The notes beneath the pieces are model-generated. The model saw only the letters and a list, made by a program, of their open reading frames with translations. It ran no database searches and was not told the origin of the DNA. Below, piece after piece: positions 1 through 17,864 of a stretch of 64,000 bases of DNA. The position numbers and the translations under genes were made by a program. This DNA is from Tetradesmus obliquus (taxonomy: Eukaryota; Chlorophyta; Chlorophyceae; Sphaeropleales; Scenedesmaceae). Numbering within the stretch: position 1 is the first letter of the stretch; each line of letters opens with the position of its first letter. The stretch covers positions 2,728,001 to 2,792,000 of the forward strand of contig CP126197.1 of NCBI GenBank assembly GCA_030272155.1, written 5' to 3'.

Positions 1-2026
1 CAACTTGACCTGCAAGCATGAGCTGTTGATTTTTATTTGCTCAATCTTTGAGTGACTCCGTTTTCGCGCTTTCAGGCGCTTGCTGAAACATGCAAGAGCA
101 GCGTGTCATTGATGAACTGGCATTCCCTCCGACTTCCGAGTGCCATCAGACTACTTCAGGTGCTGCATCTGTGACGGGTGCACATAACTTTGCGCTACTT
201 TAGAAGTGTAAGGCGTTTACAAAGTCAAAGCATCAACTGTGCCGGTGATTTTGGTGGTTCCGTTTTTCGAAACAATGGCTCGGAGCACTCTCGCCACAAA
301 CTGTGTTTCACAGTACCACCAGTACATATGGGGCTGCTGCTTTGGTCTCGTAACTGTGGTCAGCGCTCCGCTGCTTGCTGTGGTTGGCCTTGCACTGGGC
401 CTGTACAAGAGTCTGCACGACCACTGCCTGAACCGGGGTCTGCTGCGAGCTTGAACGAAGAATATCGTGCTTTCGGAAGCTTCTTAGCAGCTGGAGGGCG
501 TCTTGCAGGCAGCAATTGTTAGAGCAAGTGGTGCAGCAGCTGTGGTGCCTGCTGCTGATGTGGCACACATCTGGAGTTTCAGACTGCCTTATGTGGTCTG
601 TGAGGAGGAGCTGGGTGGCTTTGGTCGAAGATTCGGTGGTTCTGCAGCTGTGTGGGGCCATGTCACCATAGTTGGTGCCAGGTCAGCCCAGGCGCAGCAT
701 GCATGCGCTTGTCTTGGACGGGCAGAGTAGGTCCACCAAGCAAGGCAGCACACACGTATGACACATCAGGCACTTCTATCATGTGGTGGCTGGGTGGAAG
801 TGAGCAAGTGTGTGGGGCTTGTGCAGCAGGAACTGTATCAACAGCAGGCAGCATGATGCAGGCACACAGCGCACCAATCTGAATTGGATGCGCTTGTCTT
901 GTGGATGGAGCCTTAGCAGCGGGCAGGTGTGCTTGTGTTCTCAGCGCATTCGCCACTCAATGCTGTCACTATGTGCAGCTTGGGATGTATACTACTTATT
1001 GGGTGACTCCAGCAGGGCATGTCAGCTGCTGGCTACTTTTTTTGCCCGAGCCACAGGCTAGCCTGTGCAGTGCTGTGCAGTGATTGACATGCTTGGGTTT
1101 GCTGAATGGCTTGCTTTTCATTGTTCATTCACTCGCAGTTTGTTCCTTCTGGTGCTGGGCAGTATCTTGCAGTGCCGTTGTCACATGTGCTCTGTGCAGC
1201 CACCACAGTGCATGTCCATGCACTGCTCTTGGCAATCTGCGCGGCTAAAGTGTTGCCGGGCAGCTTGCGTACTCGTGCACTTCATTAAGTGCAGGGGCTG
1301 AGCTTGCAGTCTGCACCATTGTCTGGTGAGTGGTATGTGACCCCTTGCGTGGTACGCCACATCTGTTGAGGTGATCAAGCGTACTAGCGCACGTTGGCTC
1401 TTGCAGGACGCAAATGGGAAGCACGGCTGAGCATATTTGATGTTGTCATCAGGCGCCAAGCGCCAGGGATGCACCTGAGGACAATCAATGACAGAGTGGC
1501 TCACGCTGTGTCATTTAAATGGTCACGTGATGATGCCGATGCTGTGTATTTTGAGCAATGCGAGGGACTGTGTAACAGACTGTCATCAACCTGAATTGCT
1601 GTTAGCAGCTGATGTCGGGTGTAGGGATACACGCTCATAAGCTGCTGGTCAGCGCAGCCACCATTGTCTGTTAATGGGTGATCACAGTTGCAGGGCAGGC
1701 ACATCTGGGACAGCAAGCGGTTTACATTTGGATGACTGATATCAAAACCGTGCACCAAAGTACCCACCAACTCTGCAGCCTCACTGTAACATCATTACAT
1801 TACATTACATGCTCCACTCAACGGGGAGTGGGAACCCCATTCAGGAGCCAACGAGAGGCTCATAGGGGGGACAATGTTACACCGGCACAGCAAGCGTCAC
1901 CGCCATCAATGCACTGGGTGAACTTGCCAAGTTCAGTGATACAACACACGTACGGCAGATAAGATAAGGCTTAGTCCGCATTGCCGATGCAGCCGCAGCT
2001 GCTGTGTTGTAACAGTACATCACATC
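1..2026. other. No recognised gene (left edge)
   Basis: I see no family-level protein match on either strand in this stretch. Open frames are short and rich in Cys, Trp, His and Gln, as expected from random translation of CAG/TGC-rich DNA. The part next to 2027 must include the 3' untranslated region of the minus-strand formyltransferase gene. The only structured item is the retroposon-tail fragment at 1794-1870. An exon of a gene lying left of the window cannot be excluded. Confidence 0.5.
1794..1870 (-). mobile_element. Short 3' end of a LINE-like retroposon
   Basis: The segment starts with three CATTA/TACAT-type pentamers and continues with about 60 bp that match, with a few differences, the end of the insertion at 42381-42618. 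Read on the minus strand it is a 3' terminus followed by a (TGTAA)n tail, the usual end of a non-LTR retroposon. Only the last 70 or so bases are present, so this is a severely 5'-truncated copy. I could not define a convincing target-site duplication. The family is unknown. Confidence 0.55.
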
Positions 2027-2302
2027 TCAGTGGCTGACATACAGCTGCTTGCCAGAGAGCCCATTGTAGAACGCTTTGGGCTCCATCGCTTTCTTTGTTG
2101 GCGGCTGCAGCAGCAGCACCTCGAGCACGCTGCCATCAGCACAGGGCAGCAGCATGCGCTTGCCACCATCCGCAAACACCACCTGCGCCACAGGTGCTTC
2201 TTTGACTAGCTGCTCCGCTGCTGCATCACCCACTCTGCTCTTCAGCACTTTCACCTGCATCTGCGGCGCCTGCTGCTGCTGTGACTTGGCTGCTTCATCG
2301 TC

Positions 2303-2345
<43 letters not shown>

Positions 2346-4431
2346 ACTGTCAGTGCTGCAAAGGTGCCTGGCCAGCCTGCAAAAGCCCGCACTTTGTTGT
2401 GCAGCACCCGTGCTGATTGCTGAAAGTCTAGCTGGGACTCCTCCTTAGTCAGCTGCATGGGCAGCGCAGCAATTGACCAGCAAGCGGACAGTGGAACAAG
2501 CGTCAAGCGGCGGATGTTCGTGGACCGAACGACTGCACCACACACAAGTGTTTGGTCATGACAGAGAAGTGGCAGACCAAGCATGCACATTTATGCAAAG
2601 ATTGTGCAAGCCCCTTTGCTGCCGCCACGGCCTTGGCTCACCTTGGCTGCCTGTGTCGCCTGCGCTTCATCCTGCTGACTTGCCACCTGCTTAGCCTCCC
2701 CACTCCACACCCGCTCCATGTTGTTGACCAGCAGCTGCGCCCCCTGTTTGAATAGCCGATCTAACAGCTCTGGCGCCTGCTCGTCTTCTGGCACTGCTGC
2801 TGTCTCTTGCAGGAAAATGGGCCCTGCGTCACACTTGAGCACTGTGAATGCCACGCTGACGCCTGTAGTGGCCACACCGTCCTGCAAGCACGACATATGA
2901 GGTTGGGAAAAGTGTCAGACATGTGCATGCAACAATCAACAGGCAGTAGTGCGCAGCAGCACGGCGGCAATGCTGTGCTAACCTAAACACAAGCATCCAG
3001 GCTCGACTCATGCGCGTGCTGCGCCATGGCGCCTTCTTACACTTCCAAACTCAACAGCAGCATCCTATTAATCCTCATTGCTCAGGCCCGCACTGCGGCC
3101 TGCTGCAGTGGTGCCTCTGCCGTTGGCCCAGTTCAATTGTTCTCAGGCTGACATGTGCCACTTGCTGCACAAATGCCAGTGTTTCCAGAGCTCACCTGTA
3201 CTGCCCGCTGCACTGGTGCCGCCCCTCTGTACTGTGGCAGCAAGCTTGGGTGGATGTTGAGCACACCGTACTTGGGTATGTTCAGGAAGGCAGTTGGCAG
3301 CATGTTGCCGTATGCTGCTGTCACCGCAAGGTCCGGTTGCATGGCTGTTACTGCCTCCAGGAAAGCAGGCTGCAGCGGAAGCACACGGCAGTGAAGGCAT
3401 GTGAATGGCAAGCATTGTAGGTCTTACTACTGCTGCCACCTGGGCACATGCGCTGCTGTGCTGTTGCCATGGCTATGCGTGGGACATGTAGACACCAGTT
3501 TGAAGGGGCGCATGCAGAGCCCCAGCATGAAATGCTGCTGCAGGGCTCAGCGCATTACAGCACACCCCAAACTGCCCGAACCAGTTGTCAGCAAACACAG
3601 CACATGCTGCGCACCTCTTTTGCTGACTTGGGGCACAGTATGGCATCATCTGGCATGTTGTGCTGCCGTGCCAGCTGCTCCACTGGGCTGGGTGTGGGCA
3701 GGCCTTTGTTGCCCCTGCCCTTGGGCTTGCCTGGCTGGCTGACCACTGCTGCCACCTGCAGGAAACTTGCAGGAAACATGCAGGAACGAACATTGGCTCA
3801 CACAATTTCACATGGTGGCATGTGCTGTATGACAACTGGGTATGTGTAGACACGCAGATACTTGTCATGCTGTCGACAGCAGTTGAACTAGATGCGGATG
3901 ACAACAACACAGCCTGGCAATGATCTTGCACAAGTAGTACTGAGCAAGGAAATCAAGAGCAGCATACTCAGACCCCCAAACACTGTTGTGAGTCCAACTG
4001 CTGTGTGTGGATGCATGCACTGCAATTGGTGCCTGCCCTGAGGAGCTGGGGAGTTCCCACCAGCAGCACTTGCCTCAAAGCTGCAGCCTTCCTGCTGTGA
4101 CGCCTTCAGCAGCTCCTCCAGCACAATGGCAGCCACCTGTACATTTTATGAGGTTTGCATGGCTGTCATTTGCTTGAATTTGTCAAGGTTAGTTTTTCCA
4201 CTGGTGATGGCAGCAGCAGCAGCAGTAGCAAAGCGGTACTGGAAACCTGTTTGCGGCTCAATTGCAGACTCGACGCACCTCAGGCGTGCCCATAAACATT
4301 ACACGTTTCTTGCCAGCCGCAGTATTGCCGACTGCAGCATGCGCAGCGACTGCTCTACGAGCCTGGTGCCTCAGGCACTGGCCGGTGATGAGCCTGCAGC
4401 CGCGAAGGCTGTGCACGCACATTGACTGCAT
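2027..4431 (-). CDS. fmt: Methionyl-tRNA formyltransferase, organellar
   Basis: The enzyme formylates initiator Met-tRNA for plastid and/or mitochondrial translation. Six exons (4431-4279, 4136-4074, 3755-3615, 3369-3196, 2881-2642, 2452-2027) join with every intron in phase 0 and give about 398 residues. Exon 1 starts MQSMCVHSLRGC, a basic, Ser/Ala-containing presequence of about 40 residues, then the family N-terminus RVMFMGTPEV. Exon 3 has VVSQPGKPKGRG; exon 4 holds the catalytic core NIHPSLLPQYRGAAP; exon 5 has the TTGVSVAFTVLKCDAGPI block; exon 6 begins the C-terminal tRNA-binding domain with VRAFAGWPGT. The C-terminal domain carries a run of about 15 serines encoded by CTG/CAG repeats (around 2308-2344), absent from bacterial Fmt. 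Intron 2 uses a GC donor (GAG|GCAAGT). Bacterial enzymes have about 310-315 residues; the excess is presequence plus Ser insert. Localisation is inferred, not shown. Confidence 0.93.
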
Positions 4432-4865
4432 ACTCTAGATAAGCAAATACAGTTTCGTGAAAGATGCGATGTATCACGGTTGGGTCGACCGAAGTAGAAG
4501 CAGGGCTTGGTCTCCAACTGCAGTACAGACTTGCAAGCAGGCGCTTGTCGAACTCTCACAAGAACAAGACCATCAGATCCAGAATATGTAGCAACAGCGA
4601 TCAAATTCTCATTCCTGCTGATTTCTGCCGTCATCCTTCCTACTTCCAACTCCTGGCACAACCGCACACCAGGGTGCAGGTCATCAGTCAAAGTGACAAT
4701 GTGTTACTGGCGGCGAGTTACAGCATCCGCAACAGGTGTGAGTGCTAGCACAAAAAAGCAGGCGCACCAGTTGAAAACGAACAACATGCCAGCCCAGGTT
4801 GCGCACCGCAGGGTGCAGACACATGCATCACACTAGCAGGCATCATGGCTGCCTGCATGATGCAG
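4432..4865. other. Spacer between two co-oriented minus-strand genes
   Basis: About 430 bp separate the stop of the CRTISO-like gene from the fmt start. It must contain the 3' UTR of the former and the promoter/5' UTR of the latter. A TTACA at 4718-4722 reads TGTAA on the minus strand, the polyadenylation signal common in chlorophycean genes, about 145 bp after the stop codon. No other element was recognised. Confidence 0.4.
4718..4722 (-). terminator. Candidate TGTAA polyadenylation signal
   Basis: TGTAA on the minus strand, about 145 bp downstream of the CRTISO-like stop codon at 4866. TGTAA is the usual poly(A) signal of chlorophycean algae. The pentamer is short and could be chance. Confidence 0.3.
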
Positions 4866-10668
<5,803 letters not shown>

Positions 10669-11088
10669 AGGGTATGGCAATGACTGGAGAGAATTTATCA
10701 GCTACTGCTAAAGTGTTTGAATGGCTACAAGGGCGGAGCAGTGCTGAAGTGACTTTGCTAGGAGAGTGTACAGGTTGTAGCAATGAGCAATCTCCTGCTC
10801 ATAGGCAGTAAGCTGGATCTGTGTAGTTGTGCCTGGGCTCCCTTAATACTGATGTCATGGCAAAAAACAATACTTGTTTTGTTTGAACAATCAAAAGTAC
10901 TGTATTATGGCGGTGAGGCAGATTACAGCAGATTACAGCAATTCTCGCACATGTTACGAAGAAGGGTTTACGTAAGCAGTTAGACGGAAAGCTTGTGCAC
11001 GACACTGGTTATGTTGTATTGAGCCTTGTTATCATTGTAACGTTTTTTTGTGAAGATGAACTTAGCATCGTAGGGTCTGTTCGCAGCC
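10669..11088. promoter_or_regulatory. Divergent intergenic region, presumed bidirectional promoter
   Basis: About 420 bp lie between the candidate start of the minus-strand CRTISO-like gene (10668) and the plus-strand CCCH/EEP gene (11089). The two genes point away from each other, so both promoters must lie here. I did not find a convincing TATA box. If the transit-peptide exon is not real, the shared interval is longer. Confidence 0.4.
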
Positions 11089-14000
11089 ATGTCTTGGCAG
11101 CAGCAGCAGCAGCAGCAACAGCAACTTGGCGCGCGGGTGTGTCAGCTCTACCTCCAAGGCGGCTGCAGATTCGGAGAGAGCTGCAGATTCTTTCACCCGC
11201 AGCATGCAGGCGCCATGCAAGGCATGGGCATGCCAGGTCAGCGGCAGCAGCAGCAGCAGCAGGTAGCAGCCTGGAGCAACAGGGGCAATGGCGGCATTTG
11301 TCAGCAGCAACAGGCAGTGCCCAGGCCACCGCGTGTTGCTGAACCGGCTCATAAGAGCAGGAGGTGGTGGACAGCAGCGGTGAGCAGTGTGTTGTGGAGG
11401 TTACGCACTTCTCCTTGGATCAGCACCTTCACAACAAGCATGTGCTGTGCTGAGAGGAGCAGCTGCTTAGGGCCAAAAAGCAGACCAGCATCAGCTTGCA
11501 GTCCATCAACACTACGCTGGGCATATAGGCTTGCTTGTTTGGCTACCCTTTGCATGCAGAGAGAGTGCTCAGCAGCCAGCAGTGCTGGCAAATGATGTGT
11601 CTGTCATGCATGACGTAGGTTCATATCTACTGCGTGATGTTGTGGAATGTAGCAGTGGTGCTGACACGGATGTGCTGCTGCCTACTGCTAGGCTGCTGCA
11701 GCTGCAGGCGTCCGCTTCCGGGTTATGTCATACAACGTCCTAGCAGATGAGCTGGTGAGCCTTGGCGGCAGCTCCATCGACCCTTGTCATGTTTACTGTG
11801 CGTCAGCATCCACTGCAGCCGCAGCACAGACAGCATCAGCAACAGGACTGTAGGCTTCGGCAGCTGTGTTTCAGCAGCAACGCTTAAGATGCGCCTGCAC
11901 GAGCCCGTGTTGCTGGGTGAAGGCAGCACGGAGGCTTGCAGCACACCAGCTGTATCATGCTTGGCAGGAACTCTGCTGCATCGCGCTTGCAGCAGACCAG
12001 CTGCTGCCCAATCGCTTGCAGGACAGTCATGCCTGCGCACACCCAGCTCACAGCCCTCAGCCACAGTTCGGGTGCAGCAGCATGAGCATGAACATAGCTG
12101 AGCACACATGAGCAGCACAGCTGTTCAAGCCTACAACTGCAGCAGTTCCAGCATGCTGATGCTCATGCACTCATGTGCTTACGTGCTGTTGTTGCCGCGT
12201 GTGCTGCTGCTGCAGGCGCAGAGCCACCAGGGCGAGCTGTATAGGGGCACGCATCCGGAGTGCCTGCACTGGCCGCGCCGCTGGGGCATGATGCGCCAGG
12301 AGATTGCTGACCTGGCGCCTGATGTGGTCTGCCTGCAGGCAAGTGATGGTGCTTGGTTTGGATATGAGGCTGCTTTTGCAGGGCTTGTTGCAGGGGTGGG
12401 TTTGCTGATGCTGCATGATGCGCCAGGAGGTTGCTGACCTGGCGCCTGACGTGGTCTGCCTGCAGGCAAGCGGACAGAAATGACAGTGCTTGATCAATTA
12501 GGGAGCTGCTTCCGCAAGGACCTGTTTTGGCAGTGGAGCTGTTCAATCAGCGTAGCAGCTGTTGCACCGTACCTGTTGACCACCAAGGCCAGCGGCTGCA
12601 TACATTATCAGCACTGCTGGTGTCTATGAAACATGCTGCTTACGTGCCCTGTCTTGTCCTGCACCCTGTACTGCATCCCTGCTGTTCTGTGTCGTACCCT
12701 GCAGGAAGTTGACCACTGGGATGAGATGTCCAGGGACCTGTATGCCATGGGGTGAGCTGCGGCTCCGTGCGTCTGCGCATGATGCAGCGACTGGCTGTTG
12801 ACATGTGACCCATGGGCCCCTGCAAGCACATTGCAGCACGGGAGTGCTGTCTACAGCTGTTGCTTGCATGCTGTTGTTAGCGATATGCAAGCGCCTATCC
12901 TTGGCCGTCTGTGCTGTGTCGTGGCTGCTGCTGTGTGCAGGTACCAGGGTTCTTACGCACAGCGTTCGGGAGGGAGGTCTGACGGCTGCGCCACGTTCTG
13001 GTGAGGGGCCATGCAGCTGTTCACACAACGCACTGCCGCTGGTATGCTCCAAGCAGCTGTGCATCCACAACTCAAGGCAATTGAAGAGTGTGCGCTGTTG
13101 CCTTTTATTATGCCTGTTAAGAAGCCATTTTACTGCTGTCGAAGTGTGTGTGTGTCCTGCATTGAGTTTTGCAAGGGGATAATGCACAGTTCTGATGTGT
13201 ACATTGCAGTGCCTTTGTTTGTTGGTGGTATACTCTCTGCCTCATTCCCATGCTCCATCCCTCTGTTCCTTCCTGCCCTGCATTTTCCGCCCTTAGGCGT
13301 GCCAGCTGCTTTGAAGCTGTTGCTGTTGAGCAGCTCAGCTTCAACGAGTTTGACCTGAGGGACAATGTGGGCCTGCTGGCGCTGCTGCAGCTCAAGCCAC
13401 AGCAGCAGCAGCAGCAGCAGTTCCAGCAGCAGCAGCAGCAACAGCAGTCCCAGCAGCAGTATGGTAGCAGCCAGCAGCACTTACGCTTCACTGATGACGG
13501 CAGTACTAGTGGCATGGGCATGATTCAGGGCAGCAGCGGCAGCAGCAGCACAACCCTTCCAGCCGCTTTCATTGCTGTTGGCAACACACACGTTCTGTTC
13601 AACCCCAAGCGTGGTGACGTAAAAGTCGCTCAGCTGAGGCTGCTGATCAAGCACTTGCAGGAAATGGTAGCAGCCAGCCTGCCGCAACAGCAGCAGCAGC
13701 AGCACGTTGCTGCGCTTGTCATGGGAGACATGAACCACCAGCCCCACACAGCGGTGTATCAATTCATGGCTCAGGGCTGGGTGGACTGCCTGAGGCAGCA
13801 GCGCAAGAACATGGCTGGTGGGTGGGGCGGCAGCTTGCGTATCTGTTGTGCTAGCTTGCTATCTGGATGGCATTAGTCTTGATGGTGCTGCATGCATACA
13901 CATGGCTGGTGGGTGGGGCGGACGTCTTGCTGGATTGCTGTTGTGCTAGCTTGCTAGCTTGCTTGCTTGCTGTAGCCCTGCTGCTGCTGCTGCTGCATGT

Positions 14001-16199
14001 GCTGCATGCGTGCATGCATGCCAGGTTCCTAAGGAGCAAGGTCTGCGTAGATGATAGCTGCTGGGCATGTGTTAGAACGCCTTCAAGCGTGCCCTGTGGC
14101 GCCACTGATCCTCAGCTGTACACGCGGCACTTTGCTTCGGCTCTGCTCCTGCAGGCAGTGATGAGCTGAGCAGCAACCTGCTGCAGCAGCGCAACGGCGC
14201 TTATGGTAATGCCGGCTCATCTAGGTACGGCGGTACGTATCAGCAGCAGCAACAGCAGCAGCAGCAGCAGCAGCAGTATGGTGGCGGCGGCCTCACCCGC
14301 AGCAGCTCAGGTGGCTTCATGCAGCAACAGCATCAGCATCAGCAGCAGTGGCAGCAGCAGCAGCAGTGGCAGCAGCAACAGCAGCAGCCGCAGTTGCAAC
14401 AGCATTATCAGCAGCAGCAGCAGCAGCAGCAGCAGCACCCAGCCTACCATCAGCAGCATGCGGCTTCAGGCAGCCTGCACCCCAGCGCATCAGCGCCTGC
14501 GCTGACGATGCGGCGCATCAGGTCTGCTGGCTGGTCCATCGAGGAGCTCATCACTGCAACAGGTGCGCAGCACAACTTATATTGTTTGGAAGCCGGGACG
14601 CCGAGTCACTTGGACAGCTCTGCGTGTCATGGCATTGCGGGATGGAGCACTGGTTGGCAGTCTGTCCGCTGCATATCCTCACAGCAATGACTACAATCTG
14701 AGCAGCCGCCACTATTTTGTCTATGCTATTCTGTGCTTTGAAACACAATTTTGTTATTTGAGCTTACCATTACTGCAGCAGGCACGGCCGCGGCTGTATG
14801 TTGGCTGCTGCACTGCAACTGCTGTATTTGGCTTTGGTTGGCGTGCAACGAGTTAGCTGCTACTCCTGCTGGCTCTCTGCACAGGTGGCCTGCACAACCT
14901 TCACCTTAAGCACTACCAAGAGCAGGAGCAGCAGCAGCAACAAGAGCAGAAGCTGCAGCAGCAGCAGCAACGGCGCCAGCTGTACCTGCAGACAGTCTCA
15001 GACACTGCTGCCAAAACAGCAGCTGCGGCAGCTGCTGCAGCGCTGGCAAGCGGTGCTAGGAGTGCCCAGAGCAGCCAGGCTCAGGATATGGAGGTTAGCA
15101 TTGACTGCAGTGCAGCAGCAGCAGCAGCAGCAGCAGCTGGTGACCAGCAGCAGCAGTCGCGGTTTCGGCCGCGTTACAATGCAGCAGAGGACCCGGCGGT
15201 TGCAGCAGAAGATGATGGTGATGACAGTGAGGATGACGCCAGCGATGACGAAGATGTGGAGTCATCAGGCGACGATGATGACGACGATGACGAGCTTCCC
15301 AGCACAGACAACGCAGCGCAGCAGCAGCAGTGGGGGCGGCGGCAGCAGCAGCAGCAGCAGCAGCAGCGGGGGCGGCAGCAACAGCAGCAGCGGGGGCGGC
15401 AGCAGCAGCAGCAGCAGCAGGAGGGCAGTACAGAGCGGCAGGCACGGGAGCGGCAGCAGCGGATGGATGCACGGCTCTCAGGCGAACCCCGGGGCTTGTC
15501 ACCTGAGACACGAGAGTTGAGAAAGAAGCTCAAGAGGACCCTCGAAAAGCTCTGGAAGAAGTCAAACACAGAGTACAAGAGAGCTCTGGCAGCACTCAAG
15601 CAGCAGAAGGCAAGCAGGGAGGAGCTGAAGCAGCTCAAGAAGAAGCACAAGAAAGAGTCGGAAGTGCTGAAGAAAAACAGTCCGCAGGTGCAGCAGCTGC
15701 GGCAGCAGCTGCAGCAGCGAGAAGCGCAGAAGCAGCAGGCTGCACATGCGCAGCAGGTGCAGCCGCAGGCACAGCAACAGCAGAGGAAGAAACCGCAGCA
15801 GCCGCAGGCTCAGCAAGGGCAGCTGCAGCGGCAGGCAGTGCATAATGCGCAGGCGCGGCAGGTGCAGGCGCAACAGCAGCTGCAGCAGGCACGGCCGCCA
15901 GCACCACCGTCGTCATCGGCTCAGCAGCAGCAGCAGCAGCAGCAGTCCCAGGCAGCTCCTCAAGGGCCGCAGCTGAAGCCCAAGCCATGGCTGGCTGCAT
16001 CTGCTGCTGCTGGTGCTGCTGCTGGTGCTGCAGCTGGCGCTGCTGCTGCAGCCCTGGCTCCCTCGCAGCCCCTCAAGAAGCAAAAGGCTGCCGCAGCAGG
16101 CCTGCAGCAGCAGCAGCAGCAGCAGCTGCTGCAGCAGCAACAGGTCACACTTGGGTCTGGCCGGCCACCGGTGCCACCACCTGCTCAGCAACAGCAGGC

Positions 16200-16232
<33 letters not shown>

Positions 16233-17228
16233 GCCCTTCACGCTGCAGGATGGCAAGGCGTGGCATGCTGGGCGCTGGGATGAGCCGCTGCCTGCCTTCA
16301 TGGGTGATGGCGTGGCACGGCACGGCCTGCAGCTGCGCAGCTGCTATGCAGAGCTCACAGGTGGGTGATGCCACAACCTGTGTAAACTATTGCTGTATGG
16401 AGAAGTATCTTTGGCCAATGACTAGCAGCAGGAGAAGCAGCAGCTGGGACATTTCCTGCTGTGAATTTGGTGGTGTGCTGCCCAGCGTCCAGGTCCGTGT
16501 TGTCTTGCATTCCTTGCCATGTCATGGTGGCTGTGCACATTGCCGCGCTTGCCGCTGCAACTGACCGGCTTCGCTCACTTGGTTGCGCACCCATCATGCA
16601 TGCTGCCGGTTGCTGACTCTGCGTCGCTGCTGGTGTTCTACTGCTGTTTGGCACTCCCGCTGCTTGCTTGCCAGGCTCTGAGCCGCAGTACACCAGCTGC
16701 CATGATGCCTTCTTTGGGACAGTGGACTACATCTGGTATGTGCTGCTGTTTATGGCCTGTGTACGGCTTTTCCTTCTGGCTCACGAATGTACACCCTGGC
16801 CTGCTCAAACATGGCCTCGAAGCACTTGTCAGCAGCTGTGTGGGGCGTATGTACTGCCTGACATGTTCCTGACTCATGTCATCAGTGCCGAAGCAGACTA
16901 TGCGCCAAGGTGATCATACTATCTTCTTTATCGCTGCATTCTTTGTAATATGCGCATTGCCATGTCAGCCTGCACTCTCCTGCTGCATATATTCTACAGA
17001 CCTTCCTCAAGCGCTGACACTCCCTTTGCCTTGTGCCGCGTCCACACCGCTGTGCCCTCCTGTGCCAGGTACACGCCACAAGCAGGCCAGCGTGTGCTGC
17101 ACCCCGTGGCAGTGCTGCTGCCGCCAGACCCTGAGGCGCACCTGCTGCACATGGCGAGGCCCTGCATGCCGAATGAGACCATCCCCAGTGACCATGTCTG
17201 CCTGCTGTGCGACTTTGAGCTCAGCTAG
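11089..17228 (+). CDS. CCCH zinc-finger EEP nuclease, CCR4-type deadenylase family
   Basis: Ten exons: 11089-11332, 11708-11754, 12216-12338, 12705-12751, 12941-13000, 13297-13817, 14155-14562, 14885-16360, 16675-16735, 17069-17228; about 1048 residues. The exon 1 donor (CCGC|GTGTTG) is weak and chosen by phase. Residues 18-36 form a C-x7-C-x5-C-x3-H finger. The EEP domain follows, with its catalytic landmarks present: SYNVLADEL (Asn), VVCLQEVDHW (Glu), GSYAQRSGGRSDGCATFW, VMGDMNHQP (Asp/Asn), FFGTVDYIWY, IPSDHVCL (Asp-His). Between the GDMN block and the GTVDYIW block lie exons 7-8 (about 630 residues), mostly poly-Gln with an acidic Asp/Glu patch and a Lys-rich coiled-coil-like stretch (ELRKKLKRTLEKLWKK). 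Intron 3 has a GC donor. Role by family: poly(A) shortening or related RNA 3' processing; the finger suggests RNA recruitment. Substrate is inferred. Confidence 0.88.
12409..12475 (+). repeat. Echo of the 3' end of CCCH/EEP exon 3
   Basis: The stretch repeats the exon end encoding MMRQEIADLAPDVVCLQ as MMRQEVADLAPDVVCLQ and again continues into CAG|GCAAG, so even the GC donor is duplicated. It lies about 70 bp after the real donor. Confidence 0.88.
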
Positions 17229-17864
17229 GGGCAGCAGGGACGGGTGTGGGTGGTGCTCAAGCAGCCTAGATGCAGGTTTCAGTTGTTTCGTGAGCATATG
17301 GTGTGTATCAAGCGCTTTCTAGCGTACACACGGGGCCTTTTGCTTTGGCAGAGGAGCTGCAGTACTGATTCACTGCCAGGTGGCGGTTCAGCAACCGGCA
17401 GCAATGCTGCCGGCCCGGCTTCACTTGGCAACGCTGCACCGTGTCTCAGAGTGTCGGACGCGTAGATAAATCGTTCAGCTTTGTTTTTGTCGCATGGCAC
17501 GCGTTGAATGGTGATGTCTCGGTGCGTCTGCATCATGCTGACTGTGTAGGTGCATCCAGGTAACACCGCACACGCTGACGGCCCTTATTGAGAAGTGCAT
17601 TGATGGTTTGGGAACACGTTGCCTGCGGCTACCTCGGCGTCAGCCATAACACAACAACAAGGGTTGTTCCTGGCATGAGTCGCGCCTGGTCAAAGCACAT
17701 TTCCTCCGGTGTAGCGGCCGAACTTGCATCACCAGCATAGGATCGCGATCTGAGTTACATGAAAGAGGCAGAGCGTCGTTTGGTGGCTTGAAGAGCACAT
17801 ACACGAGCAACCGCATCATCACAGTCGCTTGAAACGTTGTGCGTGTGCAGCTGAAAGCAAAAGC
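17229..17864. other. Intergenic interval
   Basis: About 640 bp between the CCCH/EEP stop codon and the ClpD start, both on the plus strand. It must hold the 3' UTR of the first and the promoter/5' UTR of the second. I saw no conserved protein and no obvious control motif. Confidence 0.45.

Noticed and set aside
1-2026. Short plus- and minus-strand open frames near the left edge
   Set aside because: Composition is Cys/Trp/Gln-rich noise, without splice-consistent neighbours or a family motif.
14885-16360. A separate gene made of the Gln-rich open frame
   Set aside because: Phases of both flanking introns match the EEP exons, and the frame ends with LQLRSCYAELTG, which continues the EEP domain.
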